This document shows positions 1 through 5,980 of a stretch of 5,985 nucleotides of DNA, piece by piece (position 1 is the first letter of the stretch; each line of letters opens with the position of its first letter). The notes beneath the pieces are model-generated. The model did no database searches. It saw only the letters and a program-made list of their open reading frames with translations, and was not told the origin of the DNA. The DNA is taken from positions 1 through 5,985 of the forward strand of contig JACDBS010000018.1 in NCBI GenBank assembly GCA_013694795.1, read 5' to 3'. A program made the translations under genes and the position numbers. This stretch comes from Chloroflexota bacterium (GTDB lineage: Bacteria > Chloroflexota > Limnocylindria > QHBO01).

Positions 1-27
1 AACCGTCCCCGGCTCCGCGGTGCGAGG

Positions 28-3000
28 CTATTCCTCAAAGCCCTGGAGATTGATCCCGCCGAGGTCCGGAAGCGGATAGCTGCCGGTGTCCTCGATGAAG
101 CGGATCTCCTCTTCGTTCTCGTTCAGAATCTCCACCGACAGCCCGAGCGCCTGGAGCTCCTTGATGAGCACCTTGAACGACTCCGGGACGCCGGGGGACT
201 GGATCTCCTCGCCCTTGACGATCGCCTCGTAGGTCTGCACGCGACCCATGACGTCGTCCGATTTCACGGTGAGGAGCTCCTGGAGGATGTTCGCCGCGCC
301 GTACGCCTCGAGCGCCCAGACCTCCATCTCGCCGAAGCGCTGGCCACCGAACTGCGCCTTGCCACCCAGCGGCTGCTGCGTGATGAGGCTGTACGGCCCG
401 GTGCTTCGCGCGTGGATCTTGTCCTCCACCAGGTGGTGGAGCTTGAGCATGTAGATGTAGCCGACCGTCACGCGATGGTCGAAGCGATCACCGGAACGCC
501 CGTCGTACAGGACCGTCTTGCCGTCCTTGGGCAGGCCGGCCCGCTTGAGAGCGTTCTCGATATGCTCCTCGCTGGCGCCATCGAAGACCGGCGTCGCCGC
601 CTTCAGGCCGAGCGTCTGCATGGCCCAGCCCAGGTGCGTCTCCAGGATCTGGCCGATGTTCATGCGGCTCGGCACGCCGAGCGGGTTGAGCACGATATCG
701 ACCGGCGTCCCGTCGGGCATGAATGGCATGTCCTCGACGGGCAGGATCTTGGCGATCACGCCCTTGTTGCCGTGCCGTCCGGCCATCTTGTCGCCGACGG
801 CGATCTTGCGCTTCTGGGCCACGCTGACCCGCACCAGGCGGTTGACGCCGGGAAGCAGCTCGTCGCCGTTGTCGCGGCTGAACTGTCGGACATCCACCAC
901 GATGCCACGCTCGCCGTGCGGGAGGCGCAGGCTCGAGTCGCGCACCTCGCGTGCCTTCTCGCCGAAGATCGCGCGCAGGAGACGCTCCTCGGCGGTCAGC
1001 TCGGTCTCGCCCTTGGGTGTGATCTTGCCGACAAGGATGTCGCCCGGCTTGACTTCGGCGCCCTCGTAGATGATCCCGTCCTCGTCGAGGTTACGCAGGC
1101 TCTCCTCGCCCACGTTCGGGATGTCACGGGTGATCTCCTCGGGACCCAGCTTCGTGTCGCGGGCCTCGATCTCGTGCTTCTCAATATGGATGGAGGTGAA
1201 CAGGTCGTCCTTTACGAGGCGCTCGCTGATGACGATGGCGTCCTCGTAGTTACCGCCCTCCCACGGAAGGAAGGCGACCAGGATGTTCTGACCCAGCGCC
1301 ATCTCGCCGCCATCGGTGCTGCTGCCATCGGCGAGCACCTGGCCCGCGACGACGCGGTCACCAACGTCCACCACCGGGCGCTGATTGATGCAGGTGCCCT
1401 GGTTGGATCGAAGGAACTTCTTGAGCCGATACACGTCTCGCTCGTCGCCGGCGTCGCGTTCGACCGTCAGGTGGTCGGCGGTGACGCTGACCACGGTGCC
1501 CGCGGCTTTGCTGACCAGGACTCCCTGCGAGTCCAATGCGGCGCGGAACTCGACGCCAGTGCCGACCACCGGGGACTCCGGCTGGAGCAACGGGACCGAC
1601 TGTCGCATCATGTTCGAGCCCATCAGGGCGCGGTTGGCATCGTCATGCTCCAGGAACGGGATCATGGCCGTCGCGACGCTCACGATCTGCTTGGGGCTAA
1701 CGTCCATGTAGTCGATCACATCGACCGTCTCTTCGAGGAACTTGTCCTTCCAACGGACGAGCACCTTGGCCTCGGCGAAGCGGAAGTCCGCGTCCAGCGC
1801 CGCATTCGCCTGCGCGATGTGGAACTTCTCCTCCTCGGACGCATCGAGGTAGACGATCTCGTCGGTCACGATCGGCCGAATCATGACCTGGGCCAGCTTG
1901 GCGTCCTTGATCTGGCTCCACAGCTTGTCGTCGATGATGGTCCCCGCCTTGGCGATCGGCTTGCCGCCGTCGGTCAGGGCGAGGTCCTCGACCAGGATCT
2001 GGCCCAGCGCATCGGCCTGCTTGTCCTTGGACCCGACGTATCGGCGCACCTTGCGGTAGGGGGTCTCGATGAAGCCGTGCTTGTTGATCTTGCCGTACGT
2101 GGCCAGCGAGCCGATGAGGCCGATGTTCGGGCCCTCCGGCGTCTCGATCGGGCACATGCGGCCGTAGTGCGACGGATGCACGTCACGGACGTCGAAGCCG
2201 GCGCGCTCGCGGGACAGGCCGCCCGGACCCAGCGCGGACAGCCGACGCTTGTTCGTCAGCTCCGCAAGCGGGTTCGTCTGGTCCATGAACTGGCTCAGCT
2301 GGCTGCCGCCGAAGAACTCCTTCATGGCCGCCACCACGGGACGGATGTTGATGAGGGTGTTCGGCGTGGCCTGGTCCGAATCGGTGATGGTCATCCGCTC
2401 CTTGACGACGCGCTCCATGCGGAGCAGGCCAATCCGGAACTGGTTCTGGATCAGCTCGCCGTTGGCGCGGATGCGCCGGTTGCCGAGGTGATCGATGTCA
2501 TCCGGCTCGCCGCGGCCGTTGTTGAGCTCGATCAGCTTACCGATGATTGCCACGATGTCGTCGCGGCTGATGACGCGGCTGTCCCGCGGGTTTGGGCTCT
2601 CCTCGGCCGGCAGGTCGAACTTGAGCTTGCGGGCGACGTCAGAAAGCGCCTTGTTCAGCTTGTAGCGGCCGACGCGACCCAGGTCGTAGCGGCGGAAGTT
2701 GAAGAAGAGGCTGGTGACGAGCGCCTTGGCGTTGTCCACGGTGGGCGGGTCGCCGGGGCGCAGCTTCTTGTAGACCTCGATGAGGGCCTGGTCCTGATCA
2801 GTGGCCGGGTCCTTCTCGAGCGTCAGCTGCACGTACGGGTGCTCGGGGTTGTCATCGGCCGGCGCGAAGATCTTCTCGATCTCGGCGGTCTCGAGCCCGA
2901 CGGCGCGCAGCAGCGTGGTGACCGGGATCTTGCGCTTGCGGTCGACCTTGACGCTGAGCAGGTCCTTGTTGCTGGTCTCGAACTCCAGCCAGGCACCGCG

Positions 3001-3507
3001 GTTCGGAATGACCTTGGCGGCATGCAGCATCCGGCCGGTCGAGGGGTCCTCGGCGGCGGTGTAGTACACGCCCGGAGAGCGGACCAGTTGCGACACCACC
3101 ACGCGCTCGGCGCCGTTGATGATGAAAGTGCCCTGGTCCGTCATCCATGGGAAATCGCCCATGAACACGGTCTGGTGCTTGACCTCGTCGGTCTCCTTGA
3201 TGACGAGGTCGACCTCCACCTTCAGCGGGCGTGCGTAGGTCAGGTCACGGATGCGGCATTCTTCCTCGTTGAACTTCGGATCTTCGAAGTAGAACTCGCG
3301 GAAGTGCAGCTCAAGATTCTTGCCGGTGAAGTCGGTGATCGGGGTGATCTCGTCAAGCAGCTCACGGAGGCCGGTGGAGACGAACCACTCGAACGAATCG
3401 GTTTGTGTCTGGATCAGGTTCGGAAGCGGGAGAACCTCGGGGATATGCGAGAAATTCTCACGGGTCGGGGCCAGCTCGAAGCGGCTGGCCGACTCGGCCA
3501 AAGCCAT
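28..3507 (-). CDS. rpoB: DNA-directed RNA polymerase subunit beta
   Basis: RpoB is the beta subunit of the core RNA polymerase; with beta' it forms the catalytic cleft that makes all cellular RNA. The 1159-residue product is clearly recognisable along its whole length. Visible landmarks are the N-terminal lobe motif VVVSQLVRSPGVYY (136-149), the rifampicin region (about 400-426), CPIETPEGPNIGLI (452-465), NYEDAI with the acidic pair E755/D756 (matching E. coli E813/D814), GDKMAGRHGNKG (905-916; K907 and K915 match E. coli K1065 and K1073), and the C-terminal HARSTG to GGQRFGEMEVWALEAYGAA clamp segment (1032-1072). The large lineage insertions of the E. coli protein are absent, which explains the shorter length. 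The ATG is preceded by AGGAG with a 6-base gap, supporting this start. A short acidic tail follows the family core. It lies 143 bases after rplL and probably has its own promoter as well as read-through. The one notable residue is Asn419 in the rifampicin pocket. Confidence 0.99.
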   Translation of the reverse strand: MALAESASRFELAPTRENFSHIPEVLPLPNLIQTQTDSFEWFVSTGLRELLDEITPITDFTGKNLELHFREFYFEDPKFNEEECRIRDLTYARPLKVEVDLVIKETDEVKHQTVFMGDFPWMTDQGTFIINGAERVVVSQLVRSPGVYYTAAEDPSTGRMLHAAKVIPNRGAWLEFETSNKDLLSVKVDRKRKIPVTTLLRAVGLETAEIEKIFAPADDNPEHPYVQLTLEKDPATDQDQALIEVYKKLRPGDPPTVDNAKALVTSLFFNFRRYDLGRVGRYKLNKALSDVARKLKFDLPAEESPNPRDSRVISRDDIVAIIGKLIELNNGRGEPDDIDHLGNRRIRANGELIQNQFRIGLLRMERVVKERMTITDSDQATPNTLINIRPVVAAMKEFFGGSQLSQFMDQTNPLAELTNKRRLSALGPGGLSRERAGFDVRDVHPSHYGRMCPIETPEGPNIGLIGSLATYGKINKHGFIETPYRKVRRYVGSKDKQADALGQILVEDLALTDGGKPIAKAGTIIDDKLWSQIKDAKLAQVMIRPIVTDEIVYLDASEEEKFHIAQANAALDADFRFAEAKVLVRWKDKFLEETVDVIDYMDVSPKQIVSVATAMIPFLEHDDANRALMGSNMMRQSVPLLQPESPVVGTGVEFRAALDSQGVLVSKAAGTVVSVTADHLTVERDAGDERDVYRLKKFLRSNQGTCINQRPVVDVGDRVVAGQVLADGSSTDGGEMALGQNILVAFLPWEGGNYEDAIVISERLVKDDLFTSIHIEKHEIEARDTKLGPEEITRDIPNVGEESLRNLDEDGIIYEGAEVKPGDILVGKITPKGETELTAEERLLRAIFGEKAREVRDSSLRLPHGERGIVVDVRQFSRDNGDELLPGVNRLVRVSVAQKRKIAVGDKMAGRHGNKGVIAKILPVEDMPFMPDGTPVDIVLNPLGVPSRMNIGQILETHLGWAMQTLGLKAATPVFDGASEEHIENALKRAGLPKDGKTVLYDGRSGDRFDHRVTVGYIYMLKLHHLVEDKIHARSTGPYSLITQQPLGGKAQFGGQRFGEMEVWALEAYGAANILQELLTVKSDDVMGRVQTYEAIVKGEEIQSPGVPESFKVLIKELQALGLSVEILNENEEEIRFIEDTGSYPLPDLGGINLQGFEE
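2230..2310 (-). other. rpoB: Rifampicin-resistance-determining region of rpoB (residues 400-426)
   Basis: This stretch encodes the fork-loop/rifampicin pocket segment that includes SQLSQFMDQTNPLAEL and NKRRLSALGPGG. Aligning by eye with E. coli gives an offset of 107 residues: Q406, F407, D409, R422, S424 and L426 match the E. coli sensitive residues Q513, F514, D516, R529, S531 and L533. Two positions differ from the usual sensitive sequence: Ala415 in place of Ser522, and Asn419 (codon AAC, plus-strand gtt at 2251-2253) in place of His526. His526 contacts rifampicin in sensitive enzymes, so the Asn may lower drug affinity. Whether it does so in this protein background is inference. Confidence 0.85.
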
Positions 3508-3514
3508 TCAGGAC

Positions 3515-3527
3515 TCCTGGAACAGGA
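3515..3527 (-). promoter_or_regulatory. Small hairpin covering the rpoB Shine-Dalgarno
   Basis: Immediately before rpoB the transcript reads UCCUG, UUC, CAGGA, which can close a 5-bp stem with a 3-base loop. The 3' arm takes up AGGA of the AGGAG ribosome-binding site (plus-strand ctcct at 3514-3518), which sits 6 bases from the ATG. The stem is short and the loop tight, so it may be only weakly stable. A role in tuning rpoB translation is possible but unproven. Confidence 0.3.
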
Positions 3528-3556
3528 CATGGTGGGGCGCGGACACGCGAACGGGG

Positions 3557-3584
3557 AGTATAGCACCGTGGACCGCTTCGTCAA
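3557..3584 (-). promoter_or_regulatory. Probable sigma-70-type promoter of rpoB
   Basis: On the minus strand a TTGACG hexamer (plus 3579-3584) is followed after 16 bases by TATACT (plus 3557-3562). Each matches the housekeeping consensus (TTGACA, TATAAT) at 5 of 6 positions, which stands out in such GC-rich DNA. The spacing is within the accepted 16-18 range. Initiation would fall near position 3550, giving rpoB a leader of roughly 40 bases that keeps its AGGAG site. The promoter lies in the rplL-rpoB gap, where it would let rpoB be expressed partly independently of the stalk-protein genes. The -35 hexamer overlaps a perfect inverted repeat. Confidence 0.7.
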
Positions 3585-3593
3585 CCGAAGCGG
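3573..3593 (-). repeat. Perfect 8-bp inverted repeat overlapping the rpoB -35 element
   Basis: CCGCTTCG and CGAAGCGG form a perfect 8-bp dyad around a 5-base centre (GTTGA on the minus strand). The -35 hexamer TTGACG begins in the centre and runs into the downstream arm. As DNA it could be an operator whose occupancy blocks the promoter. As RNA, in transcripts reading through from rplL, it could be a stable stem, either part of a processing site or a brake. The sequence does not distinguish these. Confidence 0.55.
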
Positions 3594-3606
3594 AACCGGT
3601 CGGATG

Positions 3607-3628
3607 AGCCGGCCCCGAAGGACCGGCT
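3607..3628 (-). terminator. GC-rich UUCG hairpin after rplL; partial terminator or processing site
   Basis: Twenty-two bases after the rplL stop the transcript can form a 9-bp stem, AGCCGGUCC with GGGCCGGCU (one G-U pair), closed by a C(UUCG)G tetraloop. No U-tract follows, so it is not a standard intrinsic terminator. In E. coli the rplL-rpoB gap holds a partial attenuator and an RNase III site that lower rpoB expression relative to the stalk proteins; this hairpin sits in the equivalent place. It may pause or partly terminate polymerase, protect the rplL 3' end, or mark a cleavage point. The structure is clear; the role is inferred. Confidence 0.55.
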
Positions 3629-3650
3629 GGCAACGAATGGGAAGGGAGAG

Positions 3651-4049
3651 CTACTTGACCTCGACGGTCGCGCCGGCTTCGGCCAGCTTCTCCTTGGCCG
3701 CCTCGGCCTCCTCCTTGGTGACGCCCTCCTTGACCGCCTTGGGGGCGGCGTCGACGAGGTCCTTTGCCTCCTTGAGGCCCAGGCCGGTCAGCTCGCGCAC
3801 GGCCTTGATGACGAGGATCTTGTTCGGGCCGACGTCGGTGAGGAGGGCCTCGAACTCGGTCTGCTCCTCGGTAGCGGCAGCGGCAGCGCCATCACCACCT
3901 GCGGCCGGCGCCGCGGCAGCGGCAGCCGGGGCGGCGGCGGTCACGCCGTAGCGCTCCTCGAATGCCTTGACCAGCTCGCTCAGCTCGAGCACGGTCATCG
4001 TGTCGATCGCCTCGAGGATCTGGTCCTTGTCCAGGGTCTTGGTCGCCAT
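3651..4049 (-). CDS. rplL: 50S ribosomal protein L7/L12
   Basis: L7/L12 is the multicopy stalk protein that recruits translation factors and stimulates their GTPase activity. The 132-residue product shows the normal three parts. Residues 1-35 form the N-terminal dimerisation domain (LEAIDTMTVLELSELVKAFEE) that docks on L10. Residues about 37-60 are a flexible Ala/Pro/Gly hinge. Residues about 65-132 are the factor-binding globular domain, with FEALLTDVGPNKILVIKAVR, LTGLGLKEAKDLVDAAPK and the closing AEAGATVEVK. It is some 11 residues longer than the 121-residue E. coli protein, mainly in the hinge. The ATG follows AGGAG at an 11-base gap and lies 35 bases after rplJ, consistent with co-transcription. 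The hairpin and the rpoB promoter downstream would allow its higher output relative to rpoB. Confidence 0.98.
   Translation of the reverse strand: MATKTLDKDQILEAIDTMTVLELSELVKAFEERYGVTAAAPAAAAAAPAAGGDGAAAAATEEQTEFEALLTDVGPNKILVIKAVRELTGLGLKEAKDLVDAAPKAVKEGVTKEEAEAAKEKLAEAGATVEVK
3870..3941 (-). repeat. rplL: Low-complexity Ala/Pro hinge coding segment of rplL
   Basis: Residues 37-60 of L7/L12 are nearly all alanine with a few Pro, Gly, Asp and Thr. At DNA level this is a run of GCN codons giving an imperfect GC-rich repeat. It corresponds to the disordered linker known in the family and is prone to length variation. Confidence 0.75.
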
Positions 4050-4078
4050 CGGTATCGGTTCTCCTGTTCTCTTAGGCT

Positions 4079-4092
4079 CGGCCGTCAGGCCG
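4079..4092 (-). repeat. Short inverted repeat over the rplJ stop codon
   Basis: CGGCC and GGCCG flank UGAC, which contains the rplJ stop codon, giving a possible 5-bp stem with a 4-base loop at the rplJ-rplL junction. It is short, has no U-tract, and may be chance in GC-rich DNA; a role in setting rplL translation would be speculation. Confidence 0.25.
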
Positions 4093-4621
4093 CGTCTTGT
4101 GTTTGCTGCTTCTTGTCGGCCACCGCGCTCAGCACACCGATGAGGTTGCGGATGTTGGCGGCCAGCACACCGGCCATGCCGGTCAGCGGTGCGGCCATGC
4201 CGCCGGCGATCTTGCTCAGCAGCACATCGCGCGACGGCAGCGTGGCCAGGCGGCTCAGCTGTGACGCGTCGATCGCGACGCTGCCGAGCATCCCGCCGCG
4301 CACGTTGACAACGCGCGAGTAGGGCCGGAGGGCCTCGGCCAGCGCTTTCGCCATGGCCGCCTCGTCGCCGTCGATCGTGGCCAGCGCCGTCGGCCCGCTG
4401 AGCATCGGCTTGAGCTCGGCGCGGTCGGCCTCGTCGGCGGCGATCTTCAGCAGGCGGTTCTTGGCGATGTGCAGCTGCACCCCGCTGTCGCGGAGCGTCC
4501 TCCGCACGGACTGCATCTCCGAGACCTTCAGACCCCGATAATCGGCCACGGCGATGGCTGAGCTGGAGCGGAGCATCTCCGCCAGCGCGGCGACGGCCTG
4601 GCGCTTCGTGTCAGTTGGCAT
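4085..4621 (-). CDS. rplJ: 50S ribosomal protein L10
   Basis: L10 anchors the L7/L12 dimers to the large subunit and, as the L10-L12 complex, represses its own operon in many bacteria. From the ATG at 4621 the product is 178 residues (MPTDTKRQAV...). Family landmarks are VADYRGL (25-31), the RNA-binding segment IAKNRLLKIA (52-61), LSGPTAL (74-80) and the C-terminal helix that carries L12 (about 146-171, GMAGVLAANIRNLIGVLSAV and following). An in-frame ATG at 4708 would add 29 residues, but that stretch reads through the terminator hairpin and lacks L10 character, so I chose 4621. Possible ribosome-binding sites are AGGAG at 4636-4640 (14-base gap) and AGGA at 4629-4632 (7-base gap). It follows a long leader with an attenuator and precedes rplL by 35 bases. 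Confidence 0.97.
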   Translation of the reverse strand: MPTDTKRQAVAALAEMLRSSSAIAVADYRGLKVSEMQSVRRTLRDSGVQLHIAKNRLLKIAADEADRAELKPMLSGPTALATIDGDEAAMAKALAEALRPYSRVVNVRGGMLGSVAIDASQLSRLATLPSRDVLLSKIAGGMAAPLTGMAGVLAANIRNLIGVLSAVADKKQQTQDAA

Positions 4622-4650
4622 CGGTCTGTCCTGGTCTCCTGCTTGGCATG

Positions 4651-4695
4651 AAAAAACGGCGATCCTGCGTGCACGCGTGACACGAGAACCGCCGT
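4651..4695 (-). terminator. Intrinsic terminator (attenuator) upstream of rplJ
   Basis: On the minus strand, ACGGCGGTTCTCGTG (4695-4681) pairs with CACGCAGGATCGCCGT (4671-4656) over 15 base pairs, counting two G-U pairs and one bulged C, around a 9-base loop. Six U residues follow directly (4656-4651). This is a textbook Rho-independent terminator, but it lies between rplA and rplJ inside a co-oriented gene cluster, 29 bases before the rplJ start. It therefore most likely works as a regulated attenuator of rplJ-rplL rather than as a plain operon end. It would also terminate transcripts coming from rplK-rplA. Confidence 0.88.
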
Positions 4696-4741
4696 CGTGG
4701 CTGGTCATGTTCGTGCCTGCGTGTGCCGCGGCGTCCGCTGC

Positions 4742-4791
4742 GCCGACGATTGGTCCGGGACTCTCACCCGGGACACATCACGGTCTTCGGC
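4742..4791 (-). promoter_or_regulatory. Candidate L10 leader, L10(L12)-binding core
   Basis: The transcript here can fold as a basal stem GCCGA/UCGGC (4791-4787 with 4746-4742), an AGAC bulge (4786-4783), a CG/CG step, an asymmetric internal loop, and a top hairpin in which GUCC, a bulged C, and GGG pair with CCC and GGAC around a UGAGAGU loop (4774-4753). Position just before rplJ, the AGAC bulge next to a short stem, and the terminator downstream all fit the L10 leader family, in which the L10-L12 complex binds the mRNA and represses rplJ-rplL. The family assignment rests on my memory of its shape and was not scored against a covariance model. Confidence 0.65.
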
Positions 4792-4810
4792 TTCTTCGGT
4801 TGGAACGCGC

Positions 4811-4839
4811 ATCCTAGCCGATCCGCGCCTCGGTGTCTC
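4811..4839 (-). promoter_or_regulatory. Possible promoter of the rplJ leader
   Basis: GAGACA (plus 4834-4839) and TAGGAT (plus 4811-4816) are separated by 17 bases on the minus strand; each matches the housekeeping consensus at 4 of 6 positions. Initiation would fall near 4804, just before the predicted L10-leader fold. The pair starts about 10 bases after the rplA stop, the right place for a separate rplJ-rplL-rpoB promoter as found in several bacteria. The matches are moderate and could be chance. Confidence 0.5.
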
Positions 4840-4848
4840 TCCGCGCCC

Positions 4849-5556
4849 CTAGGCGTTCGCCGCGGCGAGGGCCGACGGGATGTCGATGCGCACGCCGGGT
4901 CCCATGGTCGGGGCCAGGGTCAGCGTCCGCATGTAGGTGCCCTTGGCGCCCGATGGCTTGGCGCGGTTGATCGCGTCGACGAGCGTCGCGACGTTCGCGG
5001 CGAGCTGCTCCGGCGTGAAGCTGGCGCGGCCGACCGGCACATGCACGATGCCGGCGCGATCGACCTTGAACTCGATGCGGCCGGACTTGATCTCGCTCAC
5101 GGCGCGCTCGATGTCGAAGGTCACCGTGCCCGACTTCGGGTTCGGCATCAGGCCGCGCGGGCCGAGCTTCTTCCCGAGGCGGCCGACGGTGCCCATCATG
5201 TCCGGCGTGGCGATGGCCACGTCGAACTCGAACCAGCCGTCGTCGATCCGCTTGACGAGGTCGTCGCCACCCACCTCATCGGCGCCGGCACGCAGGGCCT
5301 CCTGGGCCTTCTCGCCCTGGGCGAACACGATCACGCGGCTGGTCTTGCCGGTGCCGTGCGGCAGGACCACGGTCCCGCGCACCAGCTGGTCGGCGTGGCG
5401 CGGGTCGATCCCCAGCCGCAGGTGGGCCTCCACGGTGCCGTCGAACTTGCTGATCGAAAGCTTCGGCAGCAGCTCGGAGGCCTCGGCGATCTCGTAGCGC
5501 CGATCCGGCTCGATGAGCTTGGCAGCCGCGAGGTACTTCTTTCCGTGCTTCGGCAT
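4849..5556 (-). CDS. rplA: 50S ribosomal protein L1
   Basis: L1 forms the mobile stalk on the E-site side of the 50S subunit, helps release deacylated tRNA, and in many bacteria represses its own rplK-rplA mRNA. The product is 235 residues, normal for the family. It begins MPKHGKKYLAAAKL and has the two-domain L1 pattern: domain I from both termini, and domain II around residues 70-160 including LPHGTGKTSRVIVFAQGEKA (65-84). The L1 signature GRLGKKLGPRGLMPNPKSGT is at 125-144, and near the C-terminus LTLAPTMGPGVRID (212-225) is typical. The ATG follows the rplK stop after one base. Its Shine-Dalgarno GAGGTG (plus-strand cacctc, 5564-5569; 7-base gap) lies within the last rplK codons, implying translational coupling. 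After its stop comes the rplJ control region. Confidence 0.98.
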   Translation of the reverse strand: MPKHGKKYLAAAKLIEPDRRYEIAEASELLPKLSISKFDGTVEAHLRLGIDPRHADQLVRGTVVLPHGTGKTSRVIVFAQGEKAQEALRAGADEVGGDDLVKRIDDGWFEFDVAIATPDMMGTVGRLGKKLGPRGLMPNPKSGTVTFDIERAVSEIKSGRIEFKVDRAGIVHVPVGRASFTPEQLAANVATLVDAINRAKPSGAKGTYMRTLTLAPTMGPGVRIDIPSALAAANA

Positions 5557-5557
5557 G

Positions 5558-5980
5558 TCAGGCCACCTCGATTCCCATCGAGCGCGCGGTGCCCTCGATG
5601 ATCTTCATCGCCTGCTCGACGCTGTTCGCGTTGAGATCCGGCATCTTCATCTCGGCGATCTCGCGGACCTGGGCGCGGCTGACGCGACCCACCTTGTCGT
5701 TGTTCGGGATCGCTGAGCCAGCCTCGACGCCGGCCGCCTTCTTCAGCAGTGCCGCCGCCAGCGGGGCCTTGGTGACGAAGGTGAAGCTGCGGTCCTCGAA
5801 GACGGTGATCTCAGCCGGCACGACGTAGCCGCGCAGGTCGGCGGTCCGCTCGTTGAAAGCCTTGATGAACTCCATGATGTTGATGCCGTGCTGACCGAGA
5901 GCCGGCCCCACGGGCGGGGCGGCGGTTGCTGCACCGGCGGGTGCCTGCACCTTCAGCATCGCCCTGATCTTCTTTGCCAT
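5558..5980 (-). CDS. rplK: 50S ribosomal protein L11
   Basis: L11 binds 23S rRNA at the GTPase-associated centre, assists elongation-factor function and is needed for RelA activation in the stringent response. The 140-residue product is full length. The N-terminal domain includes PPVGPALGQHGINIMEF (22-38); prolines 22, 23 and 26 keep the same numbering as in E. coli and lie in the region involved in thiostrepton action. The C-terminal rRNA-binding domain carries DRSFTFVTK (63-71), LLKKAAG (78-84), GRVSRAQVREIAEMK (98-112) and the signature KIIEGTARSMGIEVA (126-140). The start fits the family (MAKK). Only five bases lie upstream in the window, so its ribosome-binding site and any L1-binding leader cannot be seen. 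Confidence 0.98.
   Translation of the reverse strand: MAKKIRAMLKVQAPAGAATAAPPVGPALGQHGINIMEFIKAFNERTADLRGYVVPAEITVFEDRSFTFVTKAPLAAALLKKAAGVEAGSAIPNNDKVGRVSRAQVREIAEMKMPDLNANSVEQAMKIIEGTARSMGIEVA

Noticed and set aside
1..27. Possible rpoB-rpoC junction signal left of the rpoB stop.
   Set aside because: Only 27 bases are present. A weak ACCG/CGGT pairing is possible, but no start codon, ribosome-binding site or terminator can be supported.
1697..2186. Out-of-frame minus-strand ORFs within rpoB (up to 152 codons).
   Set aside because: They are Arg/Gly/Pro-rich frame shadows typical of high-GC coding DNA; the beta-subunit frame is intact and conserved across the interval, so there is no frameshift or nested gene.
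3528..3530. An ATG 22 bases upstream of rpoB that could start a short leader peptide.
   Set aside because: It runs out of frame into rpoB, has no evident ribosome-binding site at suitable spacing, and the peptide shows no regulatory feature.
412..3951. A 1179-codon open frame on the plus strand, antisense to nearly all of rpoB and part of rplL.
   Set aside because: Its codons are exactly the reverse complements of the rpoB codons, so it stays open simply because rpoB avoids TTA, CTA and TCA, which are rare in GC-rich genomes. The product resembles no known family and has no convincing start signal.
4622..4708. A 29-residue N-terminal extension of L10 starting at the ATG at 4708.
   Set aside because: It would be translated through the terminator hairpin and U-tract, does not resemble L10, and the family-like start MPTDTKRQ at 4621 has purine-rich sites upstream.
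4723..5601. A 292-codon plus-strand open frame antisense to rplA.
   Set aside because: It has the same codon-aligned antisense effect over a well-identified L1 gene; the product is low-complexity His/Arg/Leu-rich sequence with no recognisable domain.
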